Assembly (NCBI GenBank): GCA_964406035.1
Contig: CAYOQB010000005.1
Location: 11,594 to 75,593 of the forward strand
Source of the DNA: JAIEPW01 sp964406035
GTDB taxonomy: Bacteria; Acidobacteriota; Terriglobia; Bryobacterales; Bryobacteraceae
Direction of reading: 5' to 3'
Length of the DNA: 64,000 bases
The position numbers and the translations under genes were made by a program. The notes under the pieces were generated by a model, which was not told the origin of the DNA, ran no database searches, and saw nothing but the letters and a program-made list of their open reading frames with translations. This document shows, in pieces, positions 26,400 to 35,502 of this stretch. Position 1 is the stretch's first letter; each line of letters opens with the position of its first letter.

Positions 26400-27244
26400 C
26401 GTTTGGCGGCGAAGCGGAACGCGACGCCCAGCGCGACCAGGCTGACGGCGAAGCCCGCGGCGGCGTCCACCGCGTAGTGATACCGTCCGTAAACGGTCGC
26501 GATCGCGACCAGGGTCGCGTATCCCGCCATGGCGCCGGCGATCCAACGTTTTTCGCGCGGCACGGAGACCAGCAATCCCCAGGCGGCGGAGAAGGCGGAA
26601 GACACGTGCGCGCTGGGAAACACGCTGGAGTGGATTCCGTACCCGCCCACGATCCGCAGGTTCAGCTCGCGAATCGCGGTGGTGATCGCGGGCAGGTCCA
26701 GGCCGGGGAATACTGCTCGCGGCGGCTCCGACGGGAAGTACGGGAAGAGCGCATACGCGCCGAGTGTGCCTGTCAGGTAAACCAGAAGGAAGCGGCTGGT
26801 GCAGGATTGCCGCCTCAGCAGGTAGAGCACGAGCAGTCCGAACGGGCCGACGGCGTAGACCAGCAGGTAGCTGAACTCCAGAATGCCCGGCAGGATGACG
26901 CCGGCGCTCTCGATGGCGGCGCGCAGCCGGAAGTCGTCCAGCACCAGCCGGTCCCAGGCGATCCACTGCTGCTCCAGTTCGTGGGTGTGGCGCTCCGGGC
27001 GAAACAGGTTCATCTGGCGGTACGCGACCAGGGTGAAGGCGAGCGCCATCAAATCCCGCCGCAGCATGTAATCGCGAGCCGCGTGGCGCACTGCCCACAG
27101 CCCCGCTAAGACGATGCCGAGGACCAGAAAGATCCAGCCGCGCCGCGCCCATCCCACCGGAAAGATCAGCGATGCCGCCGCGACGTAGCCGAAGTAAGCG
27201 GCCAGCAGCTTCTCGGCGGCGCGCAGCTTCATTTGCTCCGGCAT
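26396..27244 (-). CDS. PAP2-family membrane phosphatase
   Basis: A 282-residue protein with about six membrane helices and the type 2 phosphatidic acid phosphatase motifs: PSEPPR in the first loop, SVFPSAHVSS (motif 2, with the catalytic His) and YGRYHYAVDAAAG (motif 3, H and D). Members remove phosphate from lipid phosphates such as undecaprenyl pyrophosphate or phosphatidate, or act as inositolphosphotransferases. The long N-terminal part before the PAP2 domain (residues 1-150) is more like the inositolphosphorylceramide-synthase-related group. It ends convergently with rapZ (4-base overlap) and is divergent from recG. Confidence 0.82.
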   Translation of the reverse strand: MPEQMKLRAAEKLLAAYFGYVAAASLIFPVGWARRGWIFLVLGIVLAGLWAVRHAARDYMLRRDLMALAFTLVAYRQMNLFRPERHTHELEQQWIAWDRLVLDDFRLRAAIESAGVILPGILEFSYLLVYAVGPFGLLVLYLLRRQSCTSRFLLVYLTGTLGAYALFPYFPSEPPRAVFPGLDLPAITTAIRELNLRIVGGYGIHSSVFPSAHVSSAFSAAWGLLVSVPREKRWIAGAMAGYATLVAIATVYGRYHYAVDAAAGFAVSLVALGVAFRFAAKR

Positions 27245-27269
27245 CTCAACCAGAGTCTCACGCCGGGAA

Positions 27270-27284
27270 GCGGATCAGATCCGC
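27270..27284. repeat. Perfect 15-base palindrome in the recG/PAP2 promoter region
   Basis: GCGGATC-A-GATCCGC, a 7-bp dyad with one central base, lies in the 61-base space between divergent recG and the PAP2 gene. It covers the place where the recG -35 box would be, so it could be an operator for either gene. Confidence 0.5.
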
Positions 27285-27292
27285 AAGATTGT

Positions 27293-27298
27293 TAGGCT
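27293..27298 (+). promoter_or_regulatory. Possible -10 box directly before recG
   Basis: TAGGCT within TTAGGCTGAA, seven bases before the TTG start of recG. The same ten bases precede the GTG start at 6280 at nearly the same distance. No ribosome-binding site is present in either case. Confidence 0.4.
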
Positions 27299-27305
27299 GA
27301 ATAAG

Positions 27306-29390
27306 TTGGATCTCACCACACCGGTCAAATACATCAAGGGCGTCGGTCCCGCGCGCGCGGCCCTGCTGGAGGCCAAGGGCCTGCATACCGTGGAGGACCT
27401 ACTGCTGTATGCGCCGTTCCGGTACGAGGACCGGCGTAACGTAAAGCCGATCGCCCTGCTCGCTCCGGGCGAAATGGCCACGGTGATCGCGGAGGTGCGC
27501 TCGGCGCGCGTGTCCGGATTCCAGCGCCGCAATCTGGGGATGTTCCAGGCGTCCTTTACCGACGGATCCGGCGTGATTCTTCACGGCAAGTGGTTCCACG
27601 GGGCGTTCCTGCAGAAGATCCTGGAGCCCGGCGTGAAGGTCGCGCTGTTCGGCAAGGTCGAGATCGACAGCTACGGCGGCGGGCTGACCATGATGCATCC
27701 CGACCACGAGGTGCTGTCGGATGACGAAGGCGACGCTGGGTTGCACACCGGGCGAGTGGTTCCAGTGTACGAAGCGGCGGGCAAGGTCACGGCGCGGCAG
27801 TTGCGCGGGATTCTGCACCGCGCGCTGGAAGCGCAGGGCATGGCGGATCACCTTCCAGAGCCGATCCGCGCGCGCCTGAAACTGCTGGAGCGCTGGAACG
27901 CGGTCCGCGAGCTTCACTTCCCGCCCCCGGACGCCGACCTCCGGCTGCTCAACTCCTTCCGCTCTCCGGGGCAGTTCCGGATGATCTTCGAGGAGTTCTT
28001 CTGGCTGGAGACGGGCCTTTCGCTGAAGAAAGCGCGAGCCAAGGTGCGGACCGGCATCGCGTTCGAATTGAACGATCGCGTACGGGAGCAGATCAAGAAA
28101 ATGCTCCCCTTCCGTCCGACAGGGGCGCAGAAGAGGGTGCTGGGCGAGATCGCCAAGGACATGGCCTCGCCCACGCCGATGTATCGGCTGCTGCAGGGCG
28201 ACGTGGGCAGCGGCAAGACTCTGGTGGCGGCAGAGGCGGCGATCATCGCCATCGAGAACGGATATCAGGTGGCCGTGCTCGCGCCCACGGAGATTCTGGC
28301 GGCGCAGCATTACTTCTACTTCAAGAAGTTGTTCCAGCCGCTGGGCTACACCCCGGTGCTGCTGACCGGTTCGTCAACAGCTCGCGAGAAGACGCAGTTG
28401 AAGAAGCTGTTGCACATGGGCCTGGCGCAAGTGGCCATCGGAACGCACGCGCTGCTCGAAAAAGACGTGGAGTTCGCCAGGCTGGGCCTGGCGGTGATCG
28501 ACGAACAGCATCGATTTGGCGTGGAACAGCGGCTGAAGCTGGTGGAGAAAGGCGCCGATTGCGACGTGCTGGTGATGACCGCGACCCCGATTCCGCGCAC
28601 GCTCGCGCTGACGGTCTACGGCGATCTGGATGTCTCCGTGATCGACGAACTGCCGCCGGGACGCAAATCCGTGGTCACGCGGCACGTCACCGAAGACAAA
28701 TTGGAGCAGGTGTGGAGCTTCGTGCAGCGCGAGATCGAAAAGGGGCGCCAGGCCTACGTGGTGTACCCGGCCATTGAAGAGTCGGAAGCGATGAAAGCGG
28801 CCGAGCAGATGCACGCCCATCTCTCGCGGGTGGTGTTTCCGGAGCTTGAAGTCGGCCTGCTGCACGGCAAGATGACCACGGACGCCAAGGAGCAGGCGAT
28901 GGAGCGGTTCGCCCGCGGCGAGACCAAGATCCTGGTTTCGACGACCGTGATCGAGGTCGGAGTGGATGTTCCGAACGCCACCGTGATGGTCATCGAGCAC
29001 GCGGAGCGGTTCGGCCTTTCGCAGTTGCACCAATTGCGCGGCCGCGTTGGCCGGGGCGGGGAGCAGAGCTACTGCGTGCTGGTGACCGGCAAGCTGAACG
29101 ATGTGGCGCGGGAGCGGATCCGCACGCTGGTGGATTCGAACGATGGCTTCCATATCGCCGAAATGGACATGCGCCTGCGCGGGCCGGGCGAGTTCTTCGG
29201 CACCCGGCAATCCGGCCTTCCGGCATTCCGCATCGGCGATATTGTCCGCGACAGCGACATCCTGGAACTGGCGCGGCGTGAGGCCACGACCTTCGTCGAG
29301 AACCCGCCCTCGGAAGCGGACCTTCGCCGCGCGCTCGAGTACATCCGCGATCACTGGCAGCGGCGGTACGGACTGGTGCTGGTGGGATGA
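27306..29390 (+). CDS. recG: ATP-dependent DNA helicase RecG
   Basis: RecG remodels stalled replication forks and Holliday junctions. The 694-residue protein begins with the wedge domain (VKYIKGVGPARAALL, helix-hairpin-helix-like), has an OB fold (ASFTDGSGVILHGKWF), then helicase motifs: Walker A LLQGDVGSGKT near residue 300, Walker B VIDEQHRFGVEQR near 400, motif III MTATPIPRTLAL, motif V VSTTVIEVGVDVPNA and motif VI QLHQLRGRVGRG. The start is TTG 27306; the preceding bases hold no ribosome-binding site, and a -10-like box seven bases away suggests a leaderless message. It overlaps rsmD by four bases (ATGA). Confidence 0.96.
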   Translation: MDLTTPVKYIKGVGPARAALLEAKGLHTVEDLLLYAPFRYEDRRNVKPIALLAPGEMATVIAEVRSARVSGFQRRNLGMFQASFTDGSGVILHGKWFHGAFLQKILEPGVKVALFGKVEIDSYGGGLTMMHPDHEVLSDDEGDAGLHTGRVVPVYEAAGKVTARQLRGILHRALEAQGMADHLPEPIRARLKLLERWNAVRELHFPPPDADLRLLNSFRSPGQFRMIFEEFFWLETGLSLKKARAKVRTGIAFELNDRVREQIKKMLPFRPTGAQKRVLGEIAKDMASPTPMYRLLQGDVGSGKTLVAAEAAIIAIENGYQVAVLAPTEILAAQHYFYFKKLFQPLGYTPVLLTGSSTAREKTQLKKLLHMGLAQVAIGTHALLEKDVEFARLGLAVIDEQHRFGVEQRLKLVEKGADCDVLVMTATPIPRTLALTVYGDLDVSVIDELPPGRKSVVTRHVTEDKLEQVWSFVQREIEKGRQAYVVYPAIEESEAMKAAEQMHAHLSRVVFPELEVGLLHGKMTTDAKEQAMERFARGETKILVSTTVIEVGVDVPNATVMVIEHAERFGLSQLHQLRGRVGRGGEQSYCVLVTGKLNDVARERIRTLVDSNDGFHIAEMDMRLRGPGEFFGTRQSGLPAFRIGDIVRDSDILELARREATTFVENPPSEADLRRALEYIRDHWQRRYGLVLVG

Positions 29391-29911
29391 GGGTCATCGC
29401 GGGAGAGTTCCGCAGCCGCGCAATCAAGTCGCTGCGGGGGATGGAGACGCGCCCGACCCCGGATCGCTTGCGCGAGGCGCTGTTTAACATCCTGGCGCCG
29501 GAGATCGAGGGCGCGGTGTTCGTGGATGCTTATGCAGGCACGGGCGCGGTAGGGATTGAAGCTCTCAGCCGCGGGGCGCGCCGCGTCATCTTTCTGGAGA
29601 GATCGAAGGCCGCGTGCGCCATCATCCGCGAAAACCTGCGATCGCTGGGCGCGGCGGCTCGCGCGGAGATCCGCTGCGTTCCCGCCATCCGGTATCTGGG
29701 CTCCGCGGCGGCGGAGATCGTGTTCCTGGATCCGCCCTATGCGGAGGAGAAGGAATACGACGCGGCGCTGCGCGCGCTGGCCGGGACTCCGGTCCCGCTG
29801 GTGATCGCCCAGCACTCTCCCCGCCTGAAGCTGCGCGAGGAATACGGCGGGTTGCGGCGAACGAGGGTGCTAAACCAGGGCGATAACGAGCTCAGCTTCT
29901 ACCGGCGATAA
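29387..29911 (+). CDS. rsmD: 16S rRNA (guanine-966-N2)-methyltransferase RsmD family
   Basis: RsmD methylates guanine 966 of 16S rRNA late in small-subunit assembly. The 174-residue protein starts MRVIAGEFRSRAIKSLRG, the usual family start, then ETRPTPDRLREALFNIL. The SAM site reads FVDAYAGTGAVGIEALSRGA and the catalytic N6/N2 motif is FLDPPY near residue 113. It is translationally coupled to recG through an ATGA overlap, a common gene pair. Confidence 0.93.
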   Translation: MRVIAGEFRSRAIKSLRGMETRPTPDRLREALFNILAPEIEGAVFVDAYAGTGAVGIEALSRGARRVIFLERSKAACAIIRENLRSLGAAARAEIRCVPAIRYLGSAAAEIVFLDPPYAEEKEYDAALRALAGTPVPLVIAQHSPRLKLREEYGGLRRTRVLNQGDNELSFYRR

Positions 29912-29953
29912 AGAAGCATCGAAACGTTCCCTTGCCTGTACCGTCCATCAGGC

Positions 29954-30571
29954 ATGCTGCGGATCGCACCCCTTCTGGTTTCGCTGGCGCTGAGCGCGGC
30001 CGGCACTCCCTCTTTCGTCGACACGGTGGTGGCAAAGCTTGATTTGAAGGCGGGGGAGTGCGTGGCCGACATTGGCGCCGGCCAGGGCCGCTTCACCCGG
30101 GCGATGTCGCGGCTTGTGGGCGACAGCGGTAAGGTATACGCGGTGGACCTGGACATTGTGCGCGCGCTTCCAGCGCTGCGCGAAATCGCGGCGAAGCAAC
30201 CCAACGTGGTCCCGGTGGAGGGCGAAGAAAACAGTCCACGGCTGCAGCCGAACTCCGTCGATGCGGTGCTGATCGTGATCGCTTATCACGAGTTCCGGAA
30301 GCCGGAAGAGATGCTGCGCAACATCGCGACGGCTTTGAAACCCGGCGGCCGGCTGCTGCTGGTGGAGGATACGCCCAGGCCGTCGGCGAAAACACGCGAG
30401 GAGCAGACCCGTTCCCACGACCTGGCTTCCGAAATCGCCATTCCGGAACTCGAGAAGGCTGGGTTTCAGCTTGTCTCGCTCGACAACGACGTGGTCGACA
30501 GCACCGATCGCGGCGGGCGGAAGTGGATGGCTCTGTTCCGGCTGCGCGATTCTCAGCCCGGCAGCCGGTAG
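29954..30571 (+). CDS. Exported class I SAM-dependent methyltransferase-like protein
   Basis: A 205-residue protein with a signal-peptide-like start (MLRIAPLLVSLALSAAGT) followed by a class I methyltransferase fold: VADIGAGQGRFT (motif I), VYAVDLD (acidic residue that holds the ribose), VDAVLIVIAYHEF (motif IV position) and LKPGGRLLLVEDT (motif VI). The absence of a typical N-terminal helix before motif I supports export of the whole domain. A periplasmic methyltransferase would lack ordinary access to SAM, so the start, or the activity, may differ from this reading. Its last 19 bases overlap the end of the convergent acyl-CoA ligase. Confidence 0.75.
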   Translation: MLRIAPLLVSLALSAAGTPSFVDTVVAKLDLKAGECVADIGAGQGRFTRAMSRLVGDSGKVYAVDLDIVRALPALREIAAKQPNVVPVEGEENSPRLQPNSVDAVLIVIAYHEFRKPEEMLRNIATALKPGGRLLLVEDTPRPSAKTREEQTRSHDLASEIAIPELEKAGFQLVSLDNDVVDSTDRGGRKWMALFRLRDSQPGSR

Positions 30572-32191
30572 TCTTTGAACTGAGCCCGCAGCTTGGTTTT
30601 CAGCAGCTTGCCGGTGGCCGTGTGCGGCAGTTCGTCCACGAACACGACATCATCCGGCATCCACCACTTCACGATGCGGTCGGCCAGGAAGCGGAGCACG
30701 CCGTCTTTATCGAGAGAAGAGCCCGGCTTGCGCACCACCAGCAGCAGCGGGCGCTCCTGCCATTTCTCGTGGGGAAGTCCGATCACCGCCGCTTCCTGAA
30801 TCTCGGGGTGGCCAACAGCGGCGTTCTCCAGGTCGATGGAGGAGATCCATTCTCCGCCGGACTTTGATTACGTCCTTGGCGCGATCGGTAATCTGCATAT
30901 AGCCGTCGGCGTCCAGGTTGGCGACATCGCCGGTGGTGAAGAAGCCGTCCTGATCCAGAATGCGGCCGCCTTCCTCCTTGAAGTAGCCGCTGGTGATCCA
31001 GGGTCCGCGGACCTTCAGGTTGCCGGAGCTCCTGCCGTCGTGCGGCAGCGGGTTGCCATTGTCGTCCTCGATCTTCAGATCGACGCCGTAAACCGCCCGC
31101 CCCTGCTTGCACTGGTAGTCCAGCCGTTGTTGCAGCGGAAGATCCTTGTGCTTGTGCAGCAGCGTGCCTACGGTTCCGAGCGGCGACATCTCCGTCATGC
31201 CCCAGGCGTGCAGGACGAACGTGTTGAACTCGGTGGCGAACCGCTCGATCATGGCCCGCGGCGCGGCCGAACCGCCAATCACCACTCGCTCCAGCCGGAT
31301 CCTGCTCCGGTCCACGTCCGGGTTAGCGTCCAAATACGAGAAGAAGTTCAGCCAAACGGTCGGCACGCCGAGCGAGAAGTTGCAGTCTTCGCCGGTCAGC
31401 AGATTGCAGATGCTCTTTCCGTCCAGATGAGGGCCGGGCAGCACGAGCTTCGCGCCGCACATCGCCGCGCCATAGGGAACGCCCCAGGCATTGGCGTGAA
31501 ACAGGGGCACGATCACCAGGGCGTTGTCCATGGTGCTCAGTCCCAGGCCATCGCGCATGCAGACGGCGTAGGAGTGCAACACCGTGGACCGGTGCCCGTA
31601 GAGCACGCCCTTGGGATTCCCGGTGGTCCCGGAGGTGTAGCAAAGGGAGGACGCGGTCCGTTCGTCGAACACCGGCCAGGTGAATTGTGGCGGCTGCGCG
31701 GCGATCCACTCTTCATAGCAGATCAGGTCCGGGATGGCGGTCTTCGCTGGCATGTGTTCGCGATCGGTCATCAGCACGTAGCCGCGCACGCTCTTGAGAT
31801 GCGGCGCGACCTTCTCCAGCAGGGGCAGGAAGGTCAAGTCGAAGAAGATGAACTTGTCTTCGGCGTGATTGGCGATGTACTCGATCTGCTCCGGAAACAG
31901 CCGGGGGTTGATGGTGTGCAGCACCGCGCCGATGCCGGAGACCGCATAGTAAAGCTCCATGTGCCGGTAAGTGTTCCAGGCGAGCGTCGCGATGCGGTCG
32001 CCGGTCTGAGCGCCCATCGCGATGAGCGCGTTGGCGGCCTGCTTGGAGCGCCGCTGCAGGTCGCTATAATTGCAGCGATGAAGCGGGCCTTCGACGGTCT
32101 GGGTCACGATCTCCCGGTCGCCGTGGAATTCGGCGGCGAAGTCGATGAGGCTCGAAATGAGAAGAGGGCGGTCCTGGATCAGCGAGAGCAT
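30553..32191 (-). pseudogene. Acyl-CoA ligase (AMP-binding) with a single-base frameshift
   Basis: The gene codes for a ~545-residue AMP-forming acyl-CoA synthetase of the fatty-acyl-CoA ligase (AlkK-like) group. The ATP/AMP motif is LCYTSGTTGNPKGVLYGH, followed by HAWGMTEMSPLG and FFTTGDVANLDADGYMQITDRAKDVIK. Straight after DVIK the frame breaks: an extra G on the minus strand (C at about 30862) separates it from SGGEW-ISSIDLENA and the C-terminal domain, which continues in another frame to VDELPHTATGKLLKTKL, including the catalytic Lys region. Without the shift the protein would be complete. A sequencing error or a recent inactivating mutation are both possible. A TAAAAT box lies nine bases before the ATG. 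Confidence 0.85.
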
Positions 32192-32200
32192 TCGGGTTTG

Positions 32201-32206
32201 ATTTTA
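32201..32206 (-). promoter_or_regulatory. Possible -10 box of the acyl-CoA ligase gene
   Basis: TAAAAT on the minus strand, nine bases before the ATG at 32191, without a ribosome-binding site between. Same spacing as at rpoN. The -35 region is weak. Confidence 0.35.
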
Positions 32207-32265
32207 TGTGATTGTCCATCCTCAGGGCACTAACCCGTTCGGGGGCAGGCACGTCAAAGGTCAGA

Positions 32266-33552
32266 ATGAGACAAGAGTGGGCGTTGACCATCGTCCTGGC
32301 AATGGGACACCTCGCATACGGCTTCCAAGCGGCTCCAGCAGTCGAGGCGGGGGAACTGGCGAAACGGGTGAATGCGTACCTGGAGCCCTATGAGCGAGCG
32401 GGACATCTCTCGGGAGTTCTTATCGTGGCGCGCGGTCCGGAGCTGATCCTGGAGAAAGCCTACGGACAAGCGAACCGCGAACTGCGCGTTCCGAATACCC
32501 GAGACACGAGATTCAACGTCGCATCGATCACCAAGCCGATCACCCAGATCATCGGCGTCAAGCTCCTGGAGCAGAAGCGATTTGCCATCAGCGACAAGCT
32601 GTCCAAGTGGATTCCGGAGTTTCCGAACGGCGATCGCATCACCGTGGAACAGTTGTGGCGTCACCGCGCCGGGATTCCCCATCAAGTGACAGCGTTGGAA
32701 GACGAAGTACGGCCGATGACTCCCGCGGAAGTGACGGCGCTTGCCGCCAAGAAACCGCTTCAGTTTGAGCCCGGAGCGCGGGAAGGCTACAGTTCCGGCG
32801 GCTACACCGTGTTGACGCGGGTTCTGGAACTCGCCTCGGGAAAAAGCTATCCCGAACTGCTGCAGGAGCATGTTTTCGGACCCGCGGGCATGACCCGGAC
32901 CGCGCATGTCTCGAGCATCGAGATACTGCCGGATCGGGCTGCCTCCTTCGGCTTTGGCCCCAAGGGGTTTGAAAACGCCCGACTGATGGACTACACGCAT
33001 CTGGCGGGCGCCGGATCACTCTACTCGACCGCACCCGATCTGCTGGCGTTGATGCGAGCCGTTGTCGACGGGAAGTTCGGCGCCAGCGTGAAGGCGAGTT
33101 TGATGCGGGAATCGGGGTTGAACTGGAACGGCCTCGTGAACCAGTTCCGCGCGTTCGCCCGATACGAGAAAGCAGGCGACTTCTATATCGTGTACACATC
33201 GAATCTCTTCTCCGGCGCTGCCGATCGCATGCGTCAGGACCTGCCCAAGGTGCTTCGCGGCGAAACCGTTCCTCCCGCGACCGAGATTCGCATGCAGCCC
33301 ACGCCGGTGCCGGTCAGCCAGTTGCGTTCCCTGGAGGGCGGGTACGACATGAACGGATCCCTATTGAACGTTCGTGAGGACCACGGTTTTCTCCGCGTCA
33401 ATGACCGGTTGCTGGTGCCCTCCGGGCCCGGTTCGTTCTTCTGTCCCCAGGATTACGGAACGATTCAGTTCCGGATGGATGATGCAGGCAAGCCGGTGGG
33501 AATGGACTGGACCAGCGGTGGAGCCGTAATCCAGATCCCACGGAAGCAGTGA
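32266..33552 (+). CDS. Exported serine hydrolase of the beta-lactamase/S12 family
   Basis: A 428-residue protein with a signal peptide (MRQEWALTIVLAMGHLAYGF) and the penicillin-binding serine fold of peptidase family S12. Catalytic motifs are S87-ITK90 (SxxK) and Y175-SS (the YxN position, with Ser in place of Asn). A small C-terminal beta domain follows (LEGGYDMNGSLLNVREDHGFLRV). Members act as esterases, D-amino-acid peptidases or beta-lactamases; the substrate cannot be told. The ATG at 32266 has AAGG five bases upstream and starts the signal peptide, so it is preferred over a start at 32212. Confidence 0.88.
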   Translation: MRQEWALTIVLAMGHLAYGFQAAPAVEAGELAKRVNAYLEPYERAGHLSGVLIVARGPELILEKAYGQANRELRVPNTRDTRFNVASITKPITQIIGVKLLEQKRFAISDKLSKWIPEFPNGDRITVEQLWRHRAGIPHQVTALEDEVRPMTPAEVTALAAKKPLQFEPGAREGYSSGGYTVLTRVLELASGKSYPELLQEHVFGPAGMTRTAHVSSIEILPDRAASFGFGPKGFENARLMDYTHLAGAGSLYSTAPDLLALMRAVVDGKFGASVKASLMRESGLNWNGLVNQFRAFARYEKAGDFYIVYTSNLFSGAADRMRQDLPKVLRGETVPPATEIRMQPTPVPVSQLRSLEGGYDMNGSLLNVREDHGFLRVNDRLLVPSGPGSFFCPQDYGTIQFRMDDAGKPVGMDWTSGGAVIQIPRKQ

Positions 33553-33581
33553 AGCCGCAGCAGGGAGGGCGGGCTTTTCGC

Positions 33582-33587
33582 TATGAT
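33582..33587 (+). promoter_or_regulatory. Possible -10 box of purB
   Basis: TATGAT, one base from consensus, 11 bases before the purB ATG. No ribosome-binding site lies between. It sits in the loop of an inverted repeat (33557-33566 / 33588-33597). The -35 region does not match. Confidence 0.35.
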
Positions 33588-33598
33588 TCCCTTCTGCG

Positions 33599-34915
33599 AT
33601 GATCCCCCGCTACACACGCCCGGAGATGGCGCTCATCTGGAGCGACGAGAACCGTTACCGCGCGTGGCGCGACGTGGAAGTGGCGGCGTCGGAAGCGCTG
33701 GCCGAGCTAAATGAGATCCCCGCCGACGCCGCCCGCAAGATCCGCCAGTACTCCGGCTTTAAGGTCCAGCGCATCCTCGACATCGAAAAGGAAGTGAAGC
33801 ACGACGTAATCGCCTTCACTACCGCGATCGCCGAGAACATGAAGGCCGCGGGTCACGGGGAAGCGTCGCGCTGGCTGCACTACGGGCTTACGTCCAACGA
33901 TGTGGTTGACACCGCGAACGCGCTACTGGTGCGGCAGGCATCGGGAGTGATCATCGGGGGCTTGCGCAAGCTCTCGCAGATTCTGCGGCGGCGCGCCCAG
34001 GAGTTCCGTTATGCGGTGCAGATCGGGCGGACCCATGGAGTTCATGCCGAGCCGATCACCTTCGGGCTGAAGCTCGCGTTGTGGTACGACGAGGTCCGCC
34101 GCAACACGGACCGTTTTCGAGCCTCGGCCGACGATATGCGCGTCGGCAAGATTTCGGGCGCGGTAGGCACCTTCGGTCATATCGGACCGGAAGCCGAGGA
34201 ACGGATTTGCGAAAAACTGGGGCTGCGCCCGGCGCCGATCGCCAGCCAGGTGATCTCGCGCGACCGCCACGCGGCATACCTCTCTGACCTGGCTCTGATC
34301 GCCGCGTTGTGCGAGAAGATCGCCTTGGAAGTCAGACACTTGCAGCGAACCGAGGTGCGCGAGGCGGAGGAGCCGTTCGCCGAAGGGCAAAAGGGATCGT
34401 CGGCGATGCCGCATAAGCGCAATCCGGTGACTAGCGAGCAGATCTGCGGACTGGCCCGCGTGGTGCGCTCCAACGCCCTTGCGGGGTTCGAAAACGTCGC
34501 TTTATGGCACGAACGCGACATCTCGCATTCGTCGGTGGAGCGTGTGATCCTGCCCGATTCGACTACGCTGACCGACTATCTGCTGGCGAAAACCTGCTGG
34601 CTGGTGGAGGATCTGGCGGTTTATCCGGAGCGGATGAAGCGCAACCTGGAATCCACGCACGGGTTGGTGTTTTCCGGGCAACTCCTTCTGGATCTAGCGG
34701 CTGCGGGGATGTTGCGGGAGACGGCGTATCGCGTGGTGCAGAATCATGCGATGAAGGCGTGGCAGGAGGAAGGCAACTTCCGGGATGCGATCCGGAGCGA
34801 TCCCGAAATCGCTAACTACCTGACTGCAGAGCAGATAGACGCCAGTTTTTCGCTCGACCGGCAGTTGAAGAACGTCGACAAGATCTTCCTTCGGGTATTT
34901 GGAGACGAAGATTGA
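33599..34915 (+). CDS. purB: Adenylosuccinate lyase
   Basis: PurB cleaves SAICAR and adenylosuccinate, releasing fumarate, at two steps of purine synthesis. The 438-residue protein has the superfamily signature GSSAMPHKRNP near residue 266 (Ser on the mobile loop is the catalytic base), TSNDVVDTANALL, and GRTHGVHAEPITFG with the catalytic His. This is the short, Bacillus/Thermotoga-like form. It starts at ATG 33599 and has no obvious ribosome-binding site. No other purine gene is adjacent. Confidence 0.95.
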   Translation: MIPRYTRPEMALIWSDENRYRAWRDVEVAASEALAELNEIPADAARKIRQYSGFKVQRILDIEKEVKHDVIAFTTAIAENMKAAGHGEASRWLHYGLTSNDVVDTANALLVRQASGVIIGGLRKLSQILRRRAQEFRYAVQIGRTHGVHAEPITFGLKLALWYDEVRRNTDRFRASADDMRVGKISGAVGTFGHIGPEAEERICEKLGLRPAPIASQVISRDRHAAYLSDLALIAALCEKIALEVRHLQRTEVREAEEPFAEGQKGSSAMPHKRNPVTSEQICGLARVVRSNALAGFENVALWHERDISHSSVERVILPDSTTLTDYLLAKTCWLVEDLAVYPERMKRNLESTHGLVFSGQLLLDLAAAGMLRETAYRVVQNHAMKAWQEEGNFRDAIRSDPEIANYLTAEQIDASFSLDRQLKNVDKIFLRVFGDED

Positions 34916-35042
34916 GCGAAGGGATCGTAATAGACGTAACGCTTCCGCTCCGGCCTCTCTCCATCAAAAATCCTAGATAGAAAAAATCAGTTCTGCAGTA
35001 CACTAGGAAGCGAAGTCCTAAGGGCTTTGGGTTCGTCAGGCA

Positions 35043-35471
35043 ATGTCACTTCAAGCTCGTAGCTCCGGTGTCGAAGTATCGCGGGTGCTGGTGGTCGACG
35101 ATGACCCCACATCGCGCCTCACTTTGAAGACCCTGTTGCAGGCAGGGGGTTACAACGTGGACTCCGCAGCTTCCGCCGCGGAGGCGGTCGACAAGCTGGA
35201 CAAGAAAGAATACTCTTTAGTAATCAGCGACTTGCAGATGGAGTCCCCGGAGGCTGGGTTGAAGGTGCTGGCCCACGCCCGCATGATGGACTACAAGCCT
35301 GCCACCGCGCTGGTCACCACGTATCAGAATAGTCCGAGGTCGCAAAACCACAAGAGCAAGCTGCTCATCAGCAGCGAAGATCTGCCAAACCTGCTTGGAA
35401 AAGTGGCGGACCTGATCGGACGCCGCACCGCGCGTCGGGTGGAACGCGAGCTCCGGCTCGCAGGTGCCTGA
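35043..35471 (+). CDS. Single-domain response regulator
   Basis: A 142-residue receiver-domain protein without an output domain. The acidic pocket is VVDDD (residues 18-21), the phosphoacceptor D63 is in VISDLQM, and the switch Thr is in ALVTTY. The usual conserved Lys before a Pro is not clear: SKLLISSEDLPNLL replaces the typical KP. The last ~20 residues form a basic helix (GRRTARRVERELRL). It may act like CheY/Spo0F, as a phosphate carrier or by binding a partner. No kinase gene is adjacent; a hybrid kinase is 8 kb away. Confidence 0.85.
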   Translation: MSLQARSSGVEVSRVLVVDDDPTSRLTLKTLLQAGGYNVDSAASAAEAVDKLDKKEYSLVISDLQMESPEAGLKVLAHARMMDYKPATALVTTYQNSPRSQNHKSKLLISSEDLPNLLGKVADLIGRRTARRVERELRLAGA

Positions 35472-35502
35472 GAACAAAACACAAAACAGCTAAGGTTCGG
35501 CC

